Origin: Botryococcus braunii
Taxonomy: Eukaryota; Chlorophyta; Trebouxiophyceae
Direction of reading: 5' to 3'
DNA length: 64,000 bases
Assembly (NCBI GenBank): GCA_002005505.1
Contig: KV908501.1
Span: 186,367-250,366, forward strand
Positions 10,669-20,953 of this stretch are shown piece after piece (the first letter of the stretch is position 1; every line of letters starts with the position of its first letter). A program made the translations under genes and the position numbers. The notes below the pieces were generated by a model that made no database searches, was not told where the DNA came from, and was given only the letters and a program-made list of their open reading frames with translations.

Positions 10669-11946
10669 TTATGTTTCGACCACCACAGTCTGCCCTGCAT
10701 ACACGCGGAGGATCGATGTGAATTCCGCGAATACCGTCTGCCTGGTTCCTCCGCCAGTCGCACCGCCCGAATACCTGAATTGAATGGGCACGTTCGCTCC
10801 CTGGGTGCTCAGACCCGAGCTCACTTTCTCCTTCTCGATGTCTTCGCTCGTCATCTCCAACGAAAGGGGCACGACGAACTTCTCTGTTCGCCAGTCCGCC
10901 TGGCTCTTGATGCTGTTTGTGTATAGAGGGCTATACCCGCCGAAGCTATTCTTCAGCTGAGCATACGCGGTCACGTAATCCAAAGGATACTGGGGGTATT
11001 GAATCTGGTTGACTTGAAACTGGAATGTTGTAGCCGTGCCGTCAGAAATGAACTTATGATATGGCGCCACGGTTGTCCCCGCGTAAACCTGATCAGCGGA
11101 ATCAAAATTCGAAGCTCGCAGGGTACCGTACAGCGCATCTAAGGAGCCTGTATTGAGTTGGAAATTGACGGTGGCGGCGTTGGTCGATGAACTCGAACTG
11201 AACGAAGCGTAATTTTTGAAGGGGACCACCAACCCTTCACCCGATCCCAATTGCTGCCTCAACGCCGCTTCAAAGAACCCGTCCGCGAACGAGATCACAT
11301 CGATGTAGAATATGACGTTGCTAACCGAGTATTTTGTCCCCGAGTTGACTCCATTGTACGTGCTAAAAATAGAAGATGGTGCCAAGGTAAGGCGGATCTC
11401 GCACTGCCCTGCGGCATTCAAGGGTAGGAAGCGAACGCCGTGCGAAGCTTCAAACAAGCCCTCCCATGATGTGACGAGGTATGTAGTGGTCGCATAGGTG
11501 CTTGCCGCCCCAGCAGGTGCGGCCAGCTCGCCGCCACCTTCGAACAGTGCCAGCTCCCTCGTTTTGTCCGAACCACATGTTAGGTTCTTTTTGATATGGG
11601 CGAGACTGCCATAGTCTTCCAAGCCGCTCATGGAGATCTGTTGCCCGTTAAGAAATGTGTCAAAGCGGCGGATGAAGGAGGAAGAATGACGAGGCGGGAT
11701 CAAATTGTTGGCCGCGCTCGTGCCCGCGTTGCTCGTATCGCACGTTGCCGAAACATCGAATCTCATGACAAAGGACTTGAGGTCCACGAGACTGTTGGCA
11801 GGCAAGCGAGCTGTTATCTGGCTGTTGGCGGCGTAGGGTCCACTGTACAGTGGCGTAAATTGTACCGTTTGCTTGGAAAATCCACTGACCCTGTTGACGA
11901 AGTAGCGCAAGGACTTGGGGAGCACAGGCATGTTTTGACCAGTCAT
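10669..11946 (-). CDS. MCP: major capsid protein (double jelly-roll type), PLV-A
   Basis: A 425-aa protein with the size, beta-rich composition and PLV gene context expected for the double jelly-roll capsid protein that builds the icosahedral shell. It is transcribed opposite to the ATPase, as in PLV-B, where the homologue has exactly the same length (57505-58782) and high similarity throughout. Segments such as IPPRHSSSFIRRFD and PLNAAGQCEIRLTLAP are identical or nearly so. No nonsense or frameshift. The structural fold is inferred from family and context, not directly visible in the sequence. Confidence 0.82.
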   Translation of the reverse strand: MTGQNMPVLPKSLRYFVNRVSGFSKQTVQFTPLYSGPYAANSQITARLPANSLVDLKSFVMRFDVSATCDTSNAGTSAANNLIPPRHSSSFIRRFDTFLNGQQISMSGLEDYGSLAHIKKNLTCGSDKTRELALFEGGGELAAPAGAASTYATTTYLVTSWEGLFEASHGVRFLPLNAAGQCEIRLTLAPSSIFSTYNGVNSGTKYSVSNVIFYIDVISFADGFFEAALRQQLGSGEGLVVPFKNYASFSSSSSTNAATVNFQLNTGSLDALYGTLRASNFDSADQVYAGTTVAPYHKFISDGTATTFQFQVNQIQYPQYPLDYVTAYAQLKNSFGGYSPLYTNSIKSQADWRTEKFVVPLSLEMTSEDIEKEKVSSGLSTQGANVPIQFRYSGGATGGGTRQTVFAEFTSILRVYAGQTVVVET

Positions 11947-11964
11947 CGTAATACTATTGCCATT

Positions 11965-11980
11965 ACAAAAAAATTTCAGG
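11965..11980 (-). promoter_or_regulatory. conserved T-rich element in front of MCP, PLV-A
   Basis: On the minus strand CCTGAAATTTTTTTGT lies about 20 bases before the MCP start and overlaps the stop of the 49-aa gene. The same string precedes the PLV-B MCP (58802-58818), while the bases between it and the ATG have drifted. It may be a late promoter element or simply coding constraint at the stop. Confidence 0.3.
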
Positions 11981-12125
11981 TGTCGCGTTTTTTGTCACCG
12001 ACCGTGTCAGCCACCATTTTCACGATCTGGGTAGGGAGGGGAGCACCCATCCCCGCATGTTTCAGGAGGTGCGACAGCTTGGTTGCGGGGGTTCTGTGAG
12101 GGTTTGTAGGTTTCCAGAGGGCCAT
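11976..12125 (-). CDS. conserved 49-aa microprotein between minor capsid and MCP, PLV-A
   Basis: A short open frame (ATG at 12125, TGA at 11976-11978) of 49 aa beginning MALWKPTNPHRT, with a second conserved block LKHAGMGAPLP-QIV. The PLV-B copy (58814-58963) has the same length, start, stop and both blocks, while roughly a third of the residues differ, so the frame appears to be maintained. Basic and amphipathic, with no membrane segment. Possibly a capsid cement or core peptide; function unknown. Confidence 0.6.
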   Translation of the reverse strand: MALWKPTNPHRTPATKLSHLLKHAGMGAPLPTQIVKMVADTVGDKKRDT

Positions 12126-12138
12126 ATATACACGGTGT

Positions 12139-12999
12139 CTAGATTATTTGTTGGAGGCTTGCGTATGGTTTTATGCTTTGACCAAGGACTCCAAGAGAGC
12201 TTATGTCCTTCAGGCTCGTCACTTCCTTTTTCAAGGCCTGAAGCTCATTCAAAATTTGGGCCCCATCATCCACGAGGGTTTCGATTGTCAAAGTCATAAA
12301 GCACTGGCTTTTTAGGGGAAGTGGTATCCCATCATAATCCGTGGCCGATACCCTGAGGTTTTGAAGCCATCTCAAGCTTGGGATGAACGTTGTAAACACA
12401 CCCGAATCTTCATAGATGATCTTGCTGTACGGGGGGGTGATGATTGGAACACTAGCGAGGATCCTCGATGGCACGCTAGTCACCCCTGACAGCTCGAGGT
12501 TGTTCGGGAAGGAGGATTGGATGTACAGAAGATCGAAGGCCGAATCGATGTTCACCTGGTTGGGTGATACAAAACCATCCGTGATGACATAGGTGTCGAG
12601 ATCAAACCCCATGACTTGGTATGCACTGTTCGCAACTCGGAAATCGAGCACGAGAGGTGTGTGTGTCTTAAACACTAAGCGGTTATCCACTGAATTGTAT
12701 GAACATGACGCACCACTCAACAACTCATTTATGTTTTGTACGAGTTCATATGGGTTTGGCTTTCCGTTGTTCAAATGGACGACTGTTCCATTGACCGAGA
12801 CAGAATCCGTGTATTCGCTGACTACGTCAAAATCATTCATGGTTACAAAACTTGAGATGTAGATTTTGTAGTGGACCGTAGGATCTTCTAGTCCGACGTT
12901 AAAATAATTCTGATCAAGGTTCACGAGGAAGTCGCTGGATGAACCCGACATGCGGTTGGAGGAATTGAGAAACACGTGTTGTTTGTTCACGAGTTTCAT
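12139..12999 (-). CDS. mCP: minor capsid (penton-like) protein, PLV-A
   Basis: A 286-aa protein. The ATG at 12999 is preferred to upstream in-frame starts because the PLV-B homologue begins at the equivalent MK-VNKQHVFLNSSNR and because the extra upstream codons fall in GC-rich terminal repeat DNA. A beta-rich body is followed by a short C-terminal coiled-coil-like segment (LNELQALKKEVTSLKDI). Size, sequence start and position next to the MCP fit the single jelly-roll minor capsid proteins that form vertices in PLVs and virophages. The assignment rests mainly on context. Confidence 0.68.
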   Translation of the reverse strand: MKLVNKQHVFLNSSNRMSGSSSDFLVNLDQNYFNVGLEDPTVHYKIYISSFVTMNDFDVVSEYTDSVSVNGTVVHLNNGKPNPYELVQNINELLSGASCSYNSVDNRLVFKTHTPLVLDFRVANSAYQVMGFDLDTYVITDGFVSPNQVNIDSAFDLLYIQSSFPNNLELSGVTSVPSRILASVPIITPPYSKIIYEDSGVFTTFIPSLRWLQNLRVSATDYDGIPLPLKSQCFMTLTIETLVDDGAQILNELQALKKEVTSLKDISSLGVLGQSIKPYASLQQII

Positions 13000-13017
13000 A
13001 ATTGTGATGGTTATTTG

Positions 13018-13959
13018 TTTCGGCCCGCGCAACCTCGCGGCGCCCCAGCCCCCCCCTCGGCGGCGCGATCTCCCGGAGGAGGAGGAGGAGGAGGAGGCCG
13101 GCCGGGCTTGGCGAGCCTCTGGGGGGGCCCTCACCACGGCCGGACAGGTGGGTCGTTGGCGGGCACTTATGGCACTTCATTCTCCAAACTTCCAAACGTT
13201 TGTATTTATTGGTATATAAATATTTGACATGTGGTTAGTTTTGCTAATGAAGTGCCATAAGTGCCCGCCAATGACCCTGAACCACCTGTCGAGGGCCGGG
13301 GGGGGGGGGAGGAGGGGTGTGCCCGGGGGGGTGGGGGGGGCCCTCACCACGGCCGGACAGGTGGGTCGTTGGCGTGCACTTATGGCACTTCATTCTCCAA
13401 ACTTCCAAACGTTTGTATTTACTGGTATATAAATATTTGACATGTAGTTAGTTTTGCTAATGAAGTGCCATAAGTGCCCGCCAATGACCCTGAACCACCT
13501 GTCGAGGGCCGGGGGGGGGAGGAGGGGTGTGCCCGGGGGGGTGGGGGGGGGCCCTCACCACGGCCGGACAGGTGGGTCGTTGGCGGGCACTTATGGCACT
13601 TCATTCTCCAAACTTCCAAACGTTTGTATTTATTGGTATATAAATATTTGACATGTGGTTAGTTTTGCTAATGAAGTGCCATAAGTGCCCGCCAATGACC
13701 TGAACCACCTGTCGGAAGGGGGGGAGGGGGGAGGAGGGGTGTGCCCGGGGGTGGGGGGCCCTCACCACGGCCGGACAGGTTGGTCATCGGGCACTTATGG
13801 CACTTCATTCTCCAAACTTCCAAACGTTTGTATTTATTGGTATATAAATATTTGACATGTGGTTAGTTTTGCTAATGAAGTGCCATAAGTGCCCGCCAAT
13901 GACCCTGAACCACCTGTCGGAAGGGGGGGGAGGGGGGAGGGTAGGTGGGGGGTCGACCG
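13018..13959. repeat. terminal GC-rich region of PLV-A with four snapback units
   Basis: After the minor capsid start comes GC-rich DNA, then four tandem units of about 205-215 bp (about 13130-13920). Each contains inverted arms (left arm GGCGGGCACTTATGGCACTT, right arm its complement; e.g. 13157-13181 with 13246-13270) around a 64-bp AT-rich loop with TATATAAATATTTG. Units are separated by G-rich runs of variable length. It occupies the place of the right TIR in PLV-B but is different in sequence apart from the innermost 50 bp. The PLV-A left end is not in the window, so it cannot be called a TIR directly. Confidence 0.75.
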
Positions 13960-14573
13960 CGAGATGGTGATATTTTCGAGAAAGGGGCCAAAAAAAGGTT
14001 CGGAAAAATTCGGTCGATGGCGGGTCCATCGAATGTCCAAGACCCCGCTGATAGAAGGCGACTCCCTGATCACGCGTGCCACACGGTGATATTTCTTCGA
14101 TCGATGGTGAAATTTTCGAGAAAAAGGTTCAAAAACAGTTTCGGAAATTCGGTCGACCAAGACCTCCGATGATAGAAGCTGACTTACGGCCACGCGTTGC
14201 CGCACGGTGATATTTCTTCGATGGATGGTGATATTTTCGAGAAAAAGGTTCAAAAACAGTTTCGGAAAATTCGGTAGCCGGCGGGTCCATCGAACGTCCA
14301 ATGACCGTGATGATAGATGGCGAATCGATTACCACGCGTGCCTTACGGTGCAATTTCTTCGGTCGATGGTGAAATTTTCGAGAAAAGGGTCAAAAAAAGT
14401 TTCGGCAAAATTCGGTCGAGCAAGAACTCCGATGATAGAAGGTGACTCACGGCCACGCGTTGCCGCACGCTGATATTTCTTCGATCGATGGTGATGTTTT
14501 CGAGAAAAGGGGCCAAAATTGTTTCGGCCGAAAGAGAGAGAGAATCGAAGGACCGACGGAACCGTTTGATCGA
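13960..14573. repeat. satellite of about 125-bp units with GGTGATATTTTCGAG core
   Basis: Five degenerate tandem units (cores near 13965, 14100, 14222, 14363 and 14490) share GATGGTGA(A/T)ATTTTCGAGAAA, a GGTTCAAAAA-TTTCGG(C/A)AAA block and a GATGATAG segment. The left flank of PLV-B (22400-22512) contains related sequence on the other strand. No gene seen. Confidence 0.75.
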
Positions 14574-14840
14574 TCAAGAGCTGTAACGCTTACATTCGAC
14601 CCGTAAACCGTCCTTGACCGCCCTGACCATCGCGTGGTATGCCCCTTCCCTCTTTTGCTCATTCTTGAATTTCCGTGGTGGGTTGAAACCAAAATCCTCA
14701 ACAATCGAATAATAGTGCGAACCCATATCTAAAAACTCGTATGGTTCCAAGACATCTTGCATGAGCCTCACGAAAACCGTGTCGAACTCGGCGTTCACCC
14801 CGCTCCCCGGCCTCTGTCCGTACATTCTGATGGCATCACC
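14574..14840 (-). pseudogene. zinc-finger protein gene, C-terminal part (split by R5)
   Basis: The last part of the gene whose first part is at 20116-20622. After removing R5 and one copy of the 5-bp target duplication the frame continues across the junction (LKEKLG followed by DAIRMYG). This part is about 88 residues, acidic to basic, with no recognised domain, ending at a stop at 14574. With R5 in place the reading frame terminates in LTR sequence soon after entry. Confidence 0.75.
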
Positions 14841-15778
14841 TGTCATAAAACATGATACCGGGAGTCAGCGAAGAGTGGGCCGAATGCACAAAAATGTGCA
14901 AGGGAGAAAGAACCTGCATATCCAGTCACATAGACAATTATGCAGTGAAGCCGTCAGTGCACAAACATTGTGCAGCCATGAGCGACGGCGAGACAGTGGA
15001 ACCCCAAAGTCTATTTACAGTTCTGATGGTGCTACTCAACCTAGCTAAGCAACCCTTACCTGCATATCCAGTCACATAGACAATTATGCAGTGAAGCCGT
15101 CAGTGCACAAACATTGTGCAGCCATGAGCGACGGCGAGACAGTGGAACCCCAAAGTCTAACCATCCCTCTGACCACGACTCCTTATATACTCAAGGGCAT
15201 TGAAGCTGACATGAAGCCAAGCAACATAGATTGCCTATAGGCTCCATCGGAGCTACGCCCTCAGATCGTGAGCTAGATTGTAAACACCCAAAGGGCTGGG
15301 TACCGAAGCTCCGGTACCTCAACTGGAACAGGAGATCGACCTCCGAGCAGGTCGAGCGGAGTCCTTACGGATCTCGAAGGTCCTCCGCAGATTACTGAAG
15401 TGTTCATTAACGCTACATCCTTCAAGGATGCCTAAATTCCCATTTATTGAAAGGAATGCTAACATTGACTCCTGCAATAGCCTATGCAACTGTGCTCCAA
15501 TTGAGCAACATGAGTCACAATGTCAACCTCCAAGGAACCTATGTCAAGGACTTAAATTATCCGTAGTTCAGCTATCAACTCGAAATTGTCCATGCCTACC
15601 TTAAACGGTTCAAGCACTCTCGAGAGTAGCCACATGTGCATTATTACCCTAAAGTATCGTCTAATGACTGACATCTGACCACATTTGGTCCAGACCCGTC
15701 ACGTCACTTCACAAATGCACATCATAAATGTAGCCCTCCATCCATAAAGGTGGATGGGGGTACTCACGATTTACGACA
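14841..15778 (-). repeat. R5 LTR (3' LTR of element)
   Basis: TGTCATAAAACATG...TTTACGACA. Contains a 100-bp internal direct repeat (14914-15013 and 15060-15159). Read on the minus strand, the upstream copy (15060-15159) ends TATGCAG and is followed by GTAAGG; the second copy ends TATGCAG followed by GTTC. Candidate intron 14914-15059 (146 bp). Confidence 0.85.
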
Positions 15779-18700
15779 CCTCCCCTTGCATGCAGTGAAG
15801 GGTAAGTGACTTAGTATATTCATATGAAAGAAGTGAAACGGCCTTAAGCACAGGCACTACGTTATCACTTCAATACACAATAATCATAAACATGAAAGTG
15901 TGTCATGAGATCCCACATTTAGGAATCCCAAACACTCTTATCAATTTCAATGGGTGTGTTACGCAAACCACAACCCTTACGGCAAACACAAGTACCATGA
16001 ACATCATGTATTCGTGCAATATATTGGTATATACCTTAGTTCAGTATCATAACCTCAAGGACTAAACACTTGGCCTTGGAAAGCCTTAAGATAAATACCC
16101 AAGCTAATGACTACTTAGTCATTTTCTAATTTTAAGCGTTCAACTTGCCTCCCCTACATTCTAGGAAGAAGCTTGTCGTATCAACGACGTCCACATAACT
16201 AGGACCAACCTATAAAACAAATTAGGACCAACCTATTCAAGTGATCCCAACGAAAGACACGGTAAGCACCGTAGACGACTTAATCACAAATGATGACCTT
16301 CATCCATAACTAGGATGACTTACTCTAAATTGTTAACACGTGAAAGAAAGTGACATGCCCATAGCATAGGCACAACAATGTCACCTCAACTCACAAAGCG
16401 AAGGTAGAAGTGCGGGATTATGTCTCAACAATCCCAAAACAACACTTCACTATTATCATTCCATCTTGCAATGTCAAGGTACACTCCAGTACCATGAAAC
16501 AACATGTTTGTAGTGTAAAATTTGCAATACACTGTCAACTGTGAAGCTCTACTGTTGAACTTATGCAACCAGTAGATGACTCGATGACGATAACAAATAA
16601 TGATGTCTATGCACTCTATGTGCATCCACATGCCTCCCCTCAAACCTTAGGAAGAGGTACGTCTCACACGACAGTGAACTCAGTATTCAAGGGTCAAAAC
16701 TTAAGTGATCCTAAGCAAGGTCCTAGCCAACAACTGTGGCTAACATACATCTTAAGGTTTAAACCACCAGAAGATTCGAAACACAAACCGTCCGGACTCC
16801 GGAGTGTACCTCGGTAACAAATTGAAGAGTCGACACGGACGAAACGTGCGCCTACGACTCGAGCCATTCGAGTTCGAGCGAAAAAGCCAGACATCGAAGC
16901 GGAATATATCACAAACGTGCGAGAACTAGAACTTACACGTTTTTATGTCTGTGAGGTCTGCAGAGCCTTCCTGTGCCTCCCAGAACCAGGGAACAACCGT
17001 CAGGTGACACAGAATGTCCTAAACATGATTTAAAAGTACCTCAAATACAATGCCTTATAAGAAGATCACTTTCAAAGTGATTCCTGTATCAAACGCGCCT
17101 TTGGCGCAAAGACGTATCGACGTCTGCAAACACTGAAGCAGCCACAGCTACTTCCAGTTATACCAGAAACTGAAATAGCTTGGCCAAACTTTGCAAAATA
17201 TTATTAAACACCTTTCAGAAAGATTACAGCCCTTATCTATGGGCAGCAACTCCTGAACTAAGCATTAGCCTTTAAGTCTGTTTGTCTCTTCCCAGAGAGT
17301 ATTCACCCACTGCAGATCAATGGCCCTCCCCTGGATTGAAGCTCTAAACACAGTTTAGGTTTTCTTACGTTTGTGACATGTTTTGGGCAGCAGAGGAGTA
17401 ACCAGTCATCCATCAGAAGTGGTCCTCCCCTCGCCCAATGGATCTCATGCACACTGCAAGGCAGAATGCACCACACAAGGCTCCTACCAGGAGCAGGAAG
17501 TCAATCAATTTTTCTAGCGTCATTGCCCAACAGTGAAAATACCCAGCTTACAAAGCCCAAGCAACCATGAATACACACACCCACACACACACATCATGAC
17601 ATGTGGGAAGCATTCTATGTATGAGCACCACTACTGGTAACTTACCAATCAAGGAAATTTGACAACTTGTCAAATGCACCAGTCATCCAATGACTGCATG
17701 CACACAGCTATTAAAGTGTTCAGGTAGTCCCTTTGGTTTTCGTGGTTTCTCCTATTGCTTACATAGCCTTGACCACCCATCCTCAAACTGTTTTGGACCT
17801 CCCCTCAGCTGTGTTGGGCCACCCTCAGGCTTATTTGGGTCCTCTGCCCGCACCGATCTTGGGTTTCCAGCCCTCAAGCGTCTTGGCAGCAGTTCCCCCC
17901 TCAGTTGTGTTGGAAAATGGCATACAAGCCCTTGACGGGGTCAACCTACTAGCCATATCAGAAGTAAACCCCAACCATTACGGTAACTACATGTTCCAAT
18001 AGCCCATCCTTGGTGTTCATACAAATGCAAAACCCAACATTCATGGATCACATGATTTGCACCTGAAATCAATTGTGTGGTGCTGCATCATGTTGCTCTT
18101 TCACCATTTAATAACAAACAAGACAACTCAACATGTACCAATGTTGAGTTCAAGCATGTAAGTGGACATCAAAATCCACCATGCATGCTACATGCACAAG
18201 CCCCCCACAAAGCATGACTTGTACAAAGACCAAGGACATTTGCACACCGGTTGAATGGGGTATCCCATTCAATTCAAGAAGTAGGGTACAGTCCAATCCC
18301 AAAAGCGAGTGCATGACAACATTCAAAGGGGTACACCTCCTAAACTCCCCATTCATGAATGAGCCAAACACTAACTTTAGAGTTTAACTGAGCTGCCAAG
18401 TTTTTAAATTGAAGCAACAATGCTTTGAGTAAACATGGCACTTGAGCATAGTCAACGAGCGATGCCCAAAACAAAAAGAGACTAGTGCATGACAACATCC
18501 CTATGGGGTAAACCTCCTAAACTCCCCAATTTTAGGATGAGCCAACACACTAACTTAAAAGTGTTTAAGAGCTTGCGTCTACCAAGCAACGCATATCACG
18601 AAATTTGAGCATGCTTATCAATCAATGCTCAAACATGAAAGCACATGTGTGACATCATCCTAGAGGTACACCTCCATAAACTCCTCATTTCAGGATGAGC

Positions 18701-19171
18701 CACCAAGCACCAAGCAAAATAGCAATGACTTCAGTTAACATGGGACTTGCACACACTTAAAAAAGCAAAGCATGACATCACCCAAAGGGGTACACCTCCT
18801 AAACGCCCCATTCATGGATGAGCCACCACTGGTAGTTCAAGTGGGATACCTCTGCCCACTGATCCATGTGTGCCAAGTACCTGAACCACATTGACTTCAA
18901 AGCTGTCAGTCAAAGCTTCATGATTATCCCATCATAATCATGTTCACGGGTTGCTCCAATCAACTATTCATGCGTGTGTGTCTCAAACTTGAGACGGCAC
19001 CAAACGTATGGATTCATCAGCAAAATAAATCGAAAAGCAACACGACCAAGTATTATCAAGCATCTATGCATATGCATCTCAAGCACATAGTATTATGCAG
19101 AAGCGGTGGTTGGTTGCAGAAGTCGCTCTTGTCGATCCTGCTCCACCTGGAGTCGAACCTCGCCGATACCA
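15779..19171 (-). other. R5 internal region, non-coding
   Basis: 3.4 kb with no gag or pol remnant visible in any frame. It includes a small CA-rich tract (about 17575-17600), four degenerate copies of a unit with GGGGTACACCTCCTAAAC and a following GGATGAGCCA (near 18311, 18488, 18648 and 18770), and the primer binding site at its right edge. Some low-complexity Pro/Leu-rich short frames near 17700-18000 are not convincing genes. Confidence 0.7.
19149..19171 (-). promoter_or_regulatory. R5 primer binding site, tRNA 3'-end type
   Basis: Directly next to the right (5') LTR the minus strand reads TGGTATCGGCGAGGTTCGAC. The TGGTATC start is the classical plant-type site that pairs with the 3' end of a tRNA ending GATACCA, probably initiator Met-like. 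This differs from the anticodon-arm sites of R1, R2 and R4. Confidence 0.7.
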
Positions 19172-20110
19172 TGTCATAAAACATGATACCGGGAGTCAGC
19201 GAAGAGTGGGCCGAATGCACAAAAATGTGCAAGGGAGAAAGAACCTGCATATCCAGTCACATAGACAATTATGCAGTGAAGCCGTCAGTGCACAAACATT
19301 GTGCAGCCATGAGCGACGGCGAGACAGTGGAACCCCAAAGTCTATTTACAGTTCTGATGGTGCTACTCAACCTAGCTAAGCAACCCTTACCTGCATATCC
19401 AGTCACATAGACAATTATGCAGTGAAGCCGTCAGTGCACAAACATTGTGCAGCCATGAGCGACGGCGAGACAGTGGAACCCCAAAGTCTAACCATCCCTC
19501 TAACCACGACTCCTTATATACTCAAGGGCATTGAAGCTGACATGAAGCCAAGCAACATAGAGTGCCTATAGGCTCCATCGGAGCTATGCCCTCAGATCGT
19601 GAGCTAGATTGTAAACACCCAAAGGGCTGGGTACCGAAGCTCCGGTACCTCAACTGGAACAGGAGATCGACCTCCGAGCAGGTCGAGCGGACTCCTTACG
19701 GATCTCGAAGTTCCTCCGCAGATTACTGAAGTGTTCATTAACGCTACATCCTTCAAGGATGCCTAAATTCCCATTTATTGAAAGGAATGCTAACATTGAC
19801 TCCTGCAATAGCCTATGCAACTGTGCTCCAATTGAGCAACATGAGTCACAATGTCAACCTCCAAGGAACCTATGTCAAGGACTTAAATTATCCGTAGTTC
19901 AGCTATCAACTCGAAATTGTCCATGCCTACCTTAAAACGGTTCAAGCACTCTCGAGAGTAGCCACATGTGCATTATTACCCTAAAGTATCGTCTAATGAC
20001 TGACATCTGACCACATTTGGTCCAGACCCGTCACGTCACTTCACAAATGCACATCATAAATGTAGCCCTCCATCCATAAAGGTGGATGGGGGTACTCACG
20101 ATTTACGACA
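19172..20110 (-). repeat. R5 LTR (5' LTR of element)
   Basis: Partner of 14841-15778, with about six substitutions and one single-base insertion between them. The internal duplication and the donor-like GTAAGG are conserved (candidate intron 19245-19390). Confidence 0.85.
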
Positions 20111-20115
20111 TCACC

Positions 20116-20622
20116 CAATTTCTCTTTCAGAACAAAACACAGGGTTTCAAGGATGTCCTTGACGAGTTTGTTCTCATCCACGGCCTCCCACCGCCCCTCT
20201 CCCAAATGAACCATGTATACGTGTTTTCTCTTGTTCTTCGAACGGATGGTGCAGTTTTCAGGAGTGTCTTTATTGAAGTAGATGATTTTCAACAAGACCC
20301 ACACGATGTGTCGCGGCTCTCCATTCCTGATGAGTTGATCCTCGATGGTCGCGGAATCGTTCACTAACGTCCTAATCAATTCGAGGTAATCCAACCACTC
20401 GAGATCCTCATGCGCAAAAGCTTTCAACTCGACACAAACTGGTTTGTCTTCACATGCCTTCTCGTGACGTGAGCGGCCTTGTACATACTGAAACGTGGCG
20501 TTACAATATCTACATGGAAAGGCATCGGACTTCGCCCAACAAGGGTATCTCCTGTTCTGATGAGCTTCTAAAAGGTATCTAAACCTGAACTGCTTGTCGC
20601 AACGGTCGCACTTGAGAGCCAT
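20116..20622 (-). pseudogene. C2H2/C2HC zinc-finger protein gene, N-terminal part (split by R5)
   Basis: Starts MALKCDRCDKQF at 20622. Two zinc-finger-like modules: C-x2-C-x12-H-x6-C (residues 5-28) and C-x2-C-x12-H-x4-C (about 37-58). This finger style, with an RRYPC or KNPC ending, is common in proteins of large DNA viruses and PLVs of protists, so the gene may be viral, but it lies outside the recognisable core of PLV-A and PLV-B. The rest of this part (about 110 residues) has no known domain. The frame runs into the R5 LTR at 20110. Host origin cannot be excluded. Confidence 0.65.
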
Positions 20623-20953
20623 GGTGTTAGATGCTGAGTTCCGAATGTTGAAAATCGAGAGCGATGTTGATTTATGAGGTGGTTCTCCTCTCAGGTCGCC
20701 TTAAATACCTGGTCTGATAGTTTAATCACCCCAGTCCTAATTAGGGCTTTCGATACTAAATCCCCTCGTACGATCCTAAAATCCCCTCGTACACGCGTGT
20801 GAGCTGGCAATGGCTTCTCTCCGATTGAGCGGTACTGCCAGCTCGCTCGAGGCAGTACATCGATTGAGGAGTCGAGAATATTACGGACAAGGAACGTCAG
20901 AAGCGCCGGATTGTTCTCCCCCACCTTACGTGATGCGGTGAATATTACGTAAG
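20623..20953. other. intergenic, no gene supported
   Basis: Upstream of the zinc-finger gene. A short repeat of CCCCTCGTAC(A/G) occurs near 20762-20792. Nothing else recognised. Confidence 0.4.

Larger units (their letters stand above)
3372..13959. mobile_element. endogenous polinton-like virus A (right part)
   Basis: Gene order S74 fibre, lipase, Cys/Lys-rich repeat protein, packaging ATPase, 75-aa, 145-aa, then on the minus strand an 82-aa protein, MCP, a 49-aa protein and minor capsid. The same order occurs in PLV-B (41452-59830), with clearly diverged sequence. The left half (recombinase, polymerase-helicase) would lie beyond the gypsy insertion and is not in the window. The right end is a GC-rich terminal region with snapback repeats. 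The outer limit is placed at a TCGACC motif near 13951 that also borders the left TIR of PLV-B. Confidence 0.8.
14841..20110 (-). mobile_element. R5: non-autonomous LTR retrotransposon (LARD-like)
   Basis: Bounded by two LTRs of 938 and 939 bp and a 5-bp target duplication TCACC (14836-14840 and 20111-20115). Orientation is minus: the purine tract (AAGGGGAGG on the minus strand) abuts the left LTR at about 15779 and the primer site abuts the right LTR at 19171. The internal 3.4 kb has no long open frame, yet the LTRs differ at only about seven positions. It must have moved recently using proteins supplied by another element. Confidence 0.88.

Noticed and set aside
12914..13662. Several 60-95 codon frames rich in Gly, Arg and Pro on both strands
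   Set aside because: They follow the GC-rich tandem units and G runs and have no conservation apart from the repeats.
19120..19171. tRNA-like sequence with a GGTTCGACTCC box
   Set aside because: It abuts the LTR exactly and is better explained as the R5 primer binding site; no acceptor or D arm can be found on the proper side.
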